From: Hyalangium gracile
GTDB lineage: Bacteria; Myxococcota; Myxococcia; Myxococcales; Myxococcaceae
NCBI RefSeq assembly: GCF_020103725.1
Contig: NZ_JAHXBG010000007.1
Coordinates: 310,001-374,000 of the forward strand
Length of the DNA stretch: 64,000 bases
Reading direction: 5' to 3'
The stretch's first letter is position 1; the number at the start of each line of letters is the position of its first letter. The translations under genes were made by a program, and so were the position numbers. The notes under the pieces were generated by a model. That model was not told the DNA's origin and did not search any database. It saw only the letters and a program-made list of their open reading frames with translations. Below are positions 59,676-64,000 of this stretch, one piece after another.

Positions 59676-61529
59676 TTACTCCTTCATGCGCACGTTGAGC
59701 TCCAGCTTCCAGCGGCCCGCGCCGTTCTTCTCCAGGCACCGCAGCTCCAGGGTGCCCACCTCGGTGACCGCCGCCTGCAGGTTCACAGGCGTCAGGTCTC
59801 CAAACGGCTGGGGCTGGCCCGGCAGCGTCGTCTCGATGGGCGCCAGCTCCTCCAGATCCTCCCGGCCGGCCACGTCATCGATCATTCCGCCCACCTTGTC
59901 GTCGCGGCGGACGGACGAGGCGAAGAAGCGGAACTGCGTGGGCTCGCCTGTCACGAGGCCGAACTCCTGCGGCGGGACGTCAGCCTGGGTGCCTTCCTCC
60001 ATGCCGAAGGGCGCCACGCACAGCGCCTTCACCGGAGGCTCCATGCCCGGCACCGCGGGCATCGCCGTCTCCACGCCCACGTAGTACGCGCGGGCCGTGC
60101 CGCCGCGGATGCGCAGGCCGTGCCCCTGGCGCACCCAGCCGTAGTACGCCGCGCCGCGAGCCACCGAGAGGTCCAGGTCCGCCCCCTCCAGCTCCTTGGC
60201 CGGAGCCCCACCATCCGCCGTCAGCCAGCTGTTGAGCACCTCCATGACGCGGGCCTTGAGCGGGCCGGCCTTGAAGACGCCTCCGTTGAAGAGGACGGCG
60301 GTGGGGTGGAGGAAGGACTTGCCGCCCACATCCACCGGCGCGTCCGGAGAGGACGCCAGCGCCTGGGCCTGCCGCGTGAGGAAGGCCGCCAGGTGCCGCG
60401 TCACCCCGGGATCCTGCGCGTACGGCAGCGCCATCTGCGCCAGACCCGTGCGGCGAGCCGTACGCGGTAGCTCCGTCACCGGCGATGTGGGGAAGAAGCC
60501 ATCGGTGAGCAGCTGGTCCAGGTCCGCCCGAGGCAGCTCCGTGCGCAGCGTGCCCCCAATCAAGGACGAGCCCCGACCCGGAATGGCGATAGGCACGCGC
60601 TCCAGCTTCGGATCCGCGTACAGAGTCTCCTTCGCCTGCCGGCAGCCATAGGTGAGGGCGTTGAACTGCCACGCATCCAGCTTCCGGCCCTCGGCCGCCA
60701 TCCGCTGGTTCAGCGTGTGCGCCAGCGCCAGGTCCATGTTGTCGCCGCCCAGCAGGATGTGGTCGCCCACGGCCACGCGGACCAGCTCCACCTCACCCTC
60801 GCGCTCGCGCACGGTGATGACGGAGAAGTCCGAGGTGCCGCCGCCTACGTCCACCACCAGAATCACCTCGCCGGGCTTCACCCGCTTGCGGAAAGCCTCG
60901 CCCTGGGCCTCCAGCCACGCGTAGAGCGCGGCCTGCGGCTCCTCCAGCAGGGTGATGTTCGGGATGCCGGCGGCCTGGGCGGCCTCCAGCGTCAGCTCGC
61001 GCGCCGCCGCGTCGAACGAGGCGGGGACGGTGATGATGACGTCCTGCTGGGCCAGCGCGTTGCCGGCCTCCTCGCGCGTGCGGGCAAACGTGTAGTCCCA
61101 CGCCTCGCGCATGTGGCGCAGGTAGCGCGCCGAGGCCTCCAGCGGTGACACCCGCTGCACCTCCGGCGGCGCCTGCCACGGCAGCATCGCCGAGCGCCGG
61201 TCCACCCCCGGGTGGCTCAGCCAGCTCTTCGCCGAGGACACCAGCCGTGTGGGCACCTTGGCCCCATGGGCCCGGGCGAACTCGCCCACCACCGTGGTGG
61301 CCTCCGGCTTCCACGGCAGCCCCATGCTGCCGGCGGGGAACTCCTGCTCCCCGGCCAGATAGAGGAAGGAGGGCAGCAGCGTGCGCGCCTCCACCGTGCC
61401 CGGAGCCGTCAGCTGTGGCATGGGCAGCATGGACTGCGTGGAGCCTCGGGGCTTGCCCTCCTCGAGGTTGAAGTACGACACCGCGCAGTGCGTGGTGCCC
61501 AGATCGATGCCGATCGCGTAGCGGGCCAT
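59676..61529 (-). CDS. Hsp70 family protein
   Basis: A 617-residue Hsp70-like ATPase. The nucleotide-binding domain has AIGIDLGTTHCAVSY, VITVPASFDAAARELT, LLEEPQAALYAWL, VVDVGGGTSDFSVI and LFNGGVFKAGP. It ends with a beta-type region homologous to that of the downstream protein, and lacks a helical lid. No DnaJ or GrpE gene is nearby, so the partner proteins are unknown. It lies 26 bp after DUF2760 and 24 bp before the DUF3731 Hsp70, an operon layout that I infer to be a single system. Confidence 0.88.
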   Translation of the reverse strand: MARYAIGIDLGTTHCAVSYFNLEEGKPRGSTQSMLPMPQLTAPGTVEARTLLPSFLYLAGEQEFPAGSMGLPWKPEATTVVGEFARAHGAKVPTRLVSSAKSWLSHPGVDRRSAMLPWQAPPEVQRVSPLEASARYLRHMREAWDYTFARTREEAGNALAQQDVIITVPASFDAAARELTLEAAQAAGIPNITLLEEPQAALYAWLEAQGEAFRKRVKPGEVILVVDVGGGTSDFSVITVREREGEVELVRVAVGDHILLGGDNMDLALAHTLNQRMAAEGRKLDAWQFNALTYGCRQAKETLYADPKLERVPIAIPGRGSSLIGGTLRTELPRADLDQLLTDGFFPTSPVTELPRTARRTGLAQMALPYAQDPGVTRHLAAFLTRQAQALASSPDAPVDVGGKSFLHPTAVLFNGGVFKAGPLKARVMEVLNSWLTADGGAPAKELEGADLDLSVARGAAYYGWVRQGHGLRIRGGTARAYYVGVETAMPAVPGMEPPVKALCVAPFGMEEGTQADVPPQEFGLVTGEPTQFRFFASSVRRDDKVGGMIDDVAGREDLEELAPIETTLPGQPQPFGDLTPVNLQAAVTEVGTLELRCLEKNGAGRWKLELNVRMKE

Positions 61530-61555
61530 GGACGGCGTCAGCTCCTTGCCGAGGC

Positions 61556-62149
61556 TCAGGCGAGCTCGACTTCAGCGGGGGCCAGCACCCGGGGGTCCAT
61601 CGCCGGGCTGACCGTTGGGAACTTCACCTCCGTCGTCACCCACCCGTGGTGCTTGAGCGAGCCGGTGTACGGAGGCTGGCCCGCCACGTTGCCAGTCAGA
61701 CGGATGCGCTGCGCATCGAAGCCGGCGGGCACCGGAACGCTCGCCCCCTCGGACTCCTGAAGGATGGGCTTGAGCGCCAGGTACTGCTGGACCACCTTGC
61801 GGCAGCCCTCGTGGACGATGCGCGCGGCGGCGCCCACGTCCGCGTCCGGGAACCCGGCCACGTTCTCCTGGAGGAAGTCGATGAGCCGTCCTTCCCTCTG
61901 GAGCATGGACAGCAGCACCAGCGCCGAGGCGTGCTCGCGCTCGGGGGGCAGGGCCGGGGGCGGCGCTGGCTTGGGCTCGGGCTTGGGCAGCGATGGGGTA
62001 GGCGTGCCCGCCCCCAGCGTGCCCGCGTCATAGGCCTGGCTCAGCGGGTGGACCGCCTGGGCGAAGGCCCCGGAGAACAGGACGCGCCAGAAGCAGAGGA
62101 ACGCCAGCCAGAGGCGGGCGAAGAACGAAAGCGATGGCTGTTCGGTCAT
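61556..62149 (-). CDS. DUF2760 domain protein
   Basis: A 197-residue protein. It begins with MTEQPSLSFFARLWLAFLCFWRVLF, a hydrophobic segment that may insert in the membrane, then a Pro-rich linker and a DUF2760 domain (ALVLLSMLQREGRLIDFLQENVAGF; GCRKVVQQYLAL; FPTVSPAMDPRVLAPAEVEL). The start is the ATG at 62149; the frame reaches further upstream without conserved sequence. It is the first gene of the Hsp70 operon, 26 bp before the Hsp70 gene. DUF2760 has no known function. Confidence 0.8.
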   Translation of the reverse strand: MTEQPSLSFFARLWLAFLCFWRVLFSGAFAQAVHPLSQAYDAGTLGAGTPTPSLPKPEPKPAPPPALPPEREHASALVLLSMLQREGRLIDFLQENVAGFPDADVGAAARIVHEGCRKVVQQYLALKPILQESEGASVPVPAGFDAQRIRLTGNVAGQPPYTGSLKHHGWVTTEVKFPTVSPAMDPRVLAPAEVELA

Positions 62150-62205
62150 CGGCCCCGGATAACAAAGCCGGCAGCCAAAGCAATTCGCTTGTGCCCAAAA
62201 TGCAA

Positions 62206-62233
62206 AGGGCCTCACTGTCTCCAGTGAGGCCCT
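62206..62233 (-). terminator. intrinsic terminator of tRNA-Ala
   Basis: AGGGCCTCACTG and CAGTGAGGCCCT make a perfect 12-bp stem with a 4-base loop. On the minus strand it is followed by TTGCATTTT. It lies 12 bases past the tRNA 3' end. Confidence 0.85.
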
Positions 62234-62244
62234 CTGCTACTTCC

Positions 62245-62320
<76 letters not shown>

Positions 62321-62441
62321 ACAATGTACCTGCCTGGCTGCTGCTCACTGCCGATCAGTTTGGGGCTGATCAAGTGGAACGGGCAGATACCGGACCCCTG
62401 TGAGGCTGTCAAGCGAGAGGAAGGAAACTGCCTTCTCCCAT

Positions 62442-62470
62442 TTGACGCAGAGCATGGCGGGTGTCATAAA
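62442..62470 (+). promoter_or_regulatory. sigma-A promoter of the TPR gene
   Basis: TTGACG at 62442-62447 is followed after 17 bp by CATAAA at 62465-62470. The start would fall near 62477, giving a leader of about 23 bases to the ATG at 62500. Confidence 0.55.
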
Positions 62471-62499
62471 AACCCTCCTTCCCAGGCGCATCTTCCTGA

Positions 62500-64000
62500 A
62501 TGTCTACCTCCCCCATGAAGACGTTGAGCCCGGCCGAGCTTGCCAAGCTCGAGCACGCGTTCGCCGCTGACCCGTCCTCCGACGCATACAAGCCGCTCGC
62601 CGAGGCCTATCTGGGCATGGGCCGCTTCATGGAGGCGATGGTCGTTTGCAAGAAGGGCGTCAAGGCGCACCCGAATGCGGCCGACCCTCGCCTCCTGCTG
62701 GCCCGTGTCTACCTCCAGCAGGGCAAGGACAAGAAGGCCCTCGAGGAGGCGCTCGGCGCCCTCCAGGTCCAGCCCTCCGACAAGAACTCGCTGCGCATGG
62801 TCGGCATGCTGCAGCTGAAGACGGGTGAGCCCGACCCGGGCAAGGCCAACCTCCTGAAGGCGTGGGAGGCGGATCCGAACGACTCGGAGACCGTCACCCT
62901 CCTGCAGCAGTACAAGGTGGAGCCTCCCAAGCCCGCGGCGCCCGCTCCGGCGCCCGTCGCGCCGGTGGCCCCTGTCGCCGCGCCGGTGGCCTCCGCGCCC
63001 CAGGCGCCCGTGACGGCCAGCCCCGCGGCCACGCCCGCTCCCGCGCCGACGCCCGTCGCCAGCCCGACCCCCGCGGCCAGGCGCCCCTCGGCCACCGGCA
63101 CCCCCGCGGTCCGTCCGATTCCCCAGGGCACCCAGTCCGGAGGGACGAGCCCCGCCCGGCCCGTTGCCCGCCGCCCCGTCGTCGTGGACGAGGTGGATGT
63201 CGACGACGACGATGACGAGGTGAGCTCGCGGCGCCGCTCGTCCAAGCAGAACCCGACGAGCAAGTACATCACCCTGGGCCTCCTGGTGGTGGTGGTGCTC
63301 TCCACCGTCGGCTACGCCTGGTACTCGAGCCACACCAAGAAGCTCAACCGCGAGTACAAGAAGCACCTGGACGCGGCCACCGAGCAGCTCAAGCACGACT
63401 CGTTCGCCTCCTACAAGAAGGCCTGCGAGGAGGCCGACAAGGCCCTCGAGGTGTTCTCGGACGGCACCGCCGCGCATGGCTACCTGGCGTATGCCTGGGC
63501 CATCCGCTGGGGTGAGCACGGCGGCGGCGACGACGCGCGCCGCAAGGCCCAGGAGCACCTGGAGGCGGCCCAGAAGGGCAAGGAGGACAGCTCGCACCTG
63601 TACGCCGCCGAGGCGCTCATCCAGACCTATGGCGGCAAGGGCAAGGAGGCGCTGAGCAAGCTCGAGACGCGCGTGAAGGAGTTCGACGCGCAGGGCAAGG
63701 CCAGCTCGCTGCTGTACCTGACGCTGGGCCTCATCCAGATGAACGCGGGCGACCTGGAGCACGCCCGCGACAGCCTGGACAAGGCGCACAACCTGGCGCC
63801 GGACGATCCGCGCATCTACGCCGGCCTGGGCGCGGTGTACCGCCGGCTCGGCCAGGACGTCACCGCGTTCCAGCAGTACGACTTCGCGCTGCGCTACGAG
63901 AAGGACCACCCCGAGTCCATGCTCGGCAAGTCGCTGCTCATCCTCGACCAGGATGCGCCTCAGCTGGAGCTGTACGAGCTGGCCGCGCGCATGCTCAAGA
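62500..64000 (+). CDS. membrane-anchored TPR protein, 3' end outside window
   Basis: The frame runs without a stop to the window edge; 500 codons are visible. The N-terminal part (1-135) has TPR-like repeats (DAYKPLAEAYLGMGRFMEAM; ADPRLLLARVYLQQGKDKKAL). A Pro/Ala-rich linker and acidic stretch (about 140-240) lead to one transmembrane helix (about 256-275, YITLGLLVVVVLSTVGYAWY). The distal part again has TPR-like helices (YLTLGLIQMNAGDLEHARDSL; PRIYAGLGAVYRRLGQ). So TPRs lie on both sides of the membrane. ATG at 62500 or 62515; ribosome site weak. Protein partners are unknown. Confidence 0.8.
   Translation, partial: MSTSPMKTLSPAELAKLEHAFAADPSSDAYKPLAEAYLGMGRFMEAMVVCKKGVKAHPNAADPRLLLARVYLQQGKDKKALEEALGALQVQPSDKNSLRMVGMLQLKTGEPDPGKANLLKAWEADPNDSETVTLLQQYKVEPPKPAAPAPAPVAPVAPVAAPVASAPQAPVTASPAATPAPAPTPVASPTPAARRPSATGTPAVRPIPQGTQSGGTSPARPVARRPVVVDEVDVDDDDDEVSSRRRSSKQNPTSKYITLGLLVVVVLSTVGYAWYSSHTKKLNREYKKHLDAATEQLKHDSFASYKKACEEADKALEVFSDGTAAHGYLAYAWAIRWGEHGGGDDARRKAQEHLEAAQKGKEDSSHLYAAEALIQTYGGKGKEALSKLETRVKEFDAQGKASSLLYLTLGLIQMNAGDLEHARDSLDKAHNLAPDDPRIYAGLGAVYRRLGQDVTAFQQYDFALRYEKDHPESMLGKSLLILDQDAPQLELYELAARMLK

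Noticed and set aside
56805-60470. Plus-strand frame of about 1200 codons opposite the Hsp70 genes
   Set aside because: It is the complement shadow of the Hsp70 reading frames and has no recognisable domains.

Overview
The window is a dense, very GC-rich stretch of chromosome whose gene content points to a myxobacterium (Myxococcota, probably the Cystobacterineae: Archangium, Cystobacter, Stigmatella or Myxococcus relatives). The signs are a MYXO-CTERM sorting tail on a secreted phytase, a Ser/Thr kinase with PEGA and TPR parts, an NtrC-type sigma-54 activator with its own kinase, many GTG starts, and GC-skewed third positions that leave long antisense frames everywhere. No plasmid, phage, insertion sequence or CRISPR array is visible, and the genome assignment is an inference from these traits.

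Bases 1-6870 hold envelope genes: a PIG-V-like membrane glycosyltransferase (5' end outside), a methyltransferase, an SDR oxidoreductase with a YccF membrane protein, a DUF3014 protein, and a GT2 glycosyltransferase paired with a ChbG/HpnK-like deacetylase, then a canonical diguanylate cyclase. Bases 6900-10130 are a signalling module: a control region with TGACCC dyads, a sigma-A-type promoter and a near-consensus sigma-54 promoter, followed by a receiver-PAS-histidine kinase and an NtrC-like activator. Bases 10135-15117 carry rarA, nadK, a PEGA/TPR Ser/Thr kinase and a YdcF protein. Bases 15411-20690 are a minus-strand block: TetR regulator with a near-perfect promoter and operator, a 54-codon remnant of an AmpG-like transporter, an MBL-fold hydrolase, an ABC-2 exporter pair and a 5'-nucleotidase lipoprotein.

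Bases 20719-31432 hold apt, a 2-hydroxyacid dehydrogenase, a SWIM/SNF2 helicase, recN with a LexA-like box, a PP2C phosphatase, an M23 peptidase, a degenerate GGDEF protein and an FtsJ/RlmM-type methyltransferase. Bases 31608-38109 are the housekeeping cluster secA - rpsB - tsf - pyrH - frr, with hairpin terminators between several members. Bases 38132-44659 hold a pseudo-receiver/degenerate-GGDEF protein that keeps its c-di-GMP I-site, sixA-cyaY, a lipoprotein, and a 1260-residue fused flavin/iron-sulfur oxidoreductase resembling both Nfn subunits joined.

Bases 44844-52708 look like a surface-polysaccharide locus: a polytopic GT-C-like protein, a GT2-methyltransferase fusion, a small helical protein, a tandem GT4 enzyme, a GT4 enzyme and a GDP-sugar-type epimerase/reductase. 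Bases 52913-56074 pair a MYXO-CTERM beta-propeller phytase with a 5'-nucleotidase lipoprotein, suggesting scavenging of organic phosphate. Bases 56874-62149 are an operon of a DUF2760 protein and two divergent Hsp70 proteins, one with a DUF3731 tail. The window ends with tRNA-Ala(CGC) with its terminator and the 5' part of a membrane TPR protein.

The best candidates for new biology are the DUF2760-Hsp70-Hsp70/DUF3731 operon, the fused Nfn-like enzyme, the degenerate GGDEF proteins, the sigma-54 control region with its dyads, and the TetR operon whose transporter has lost its middle.
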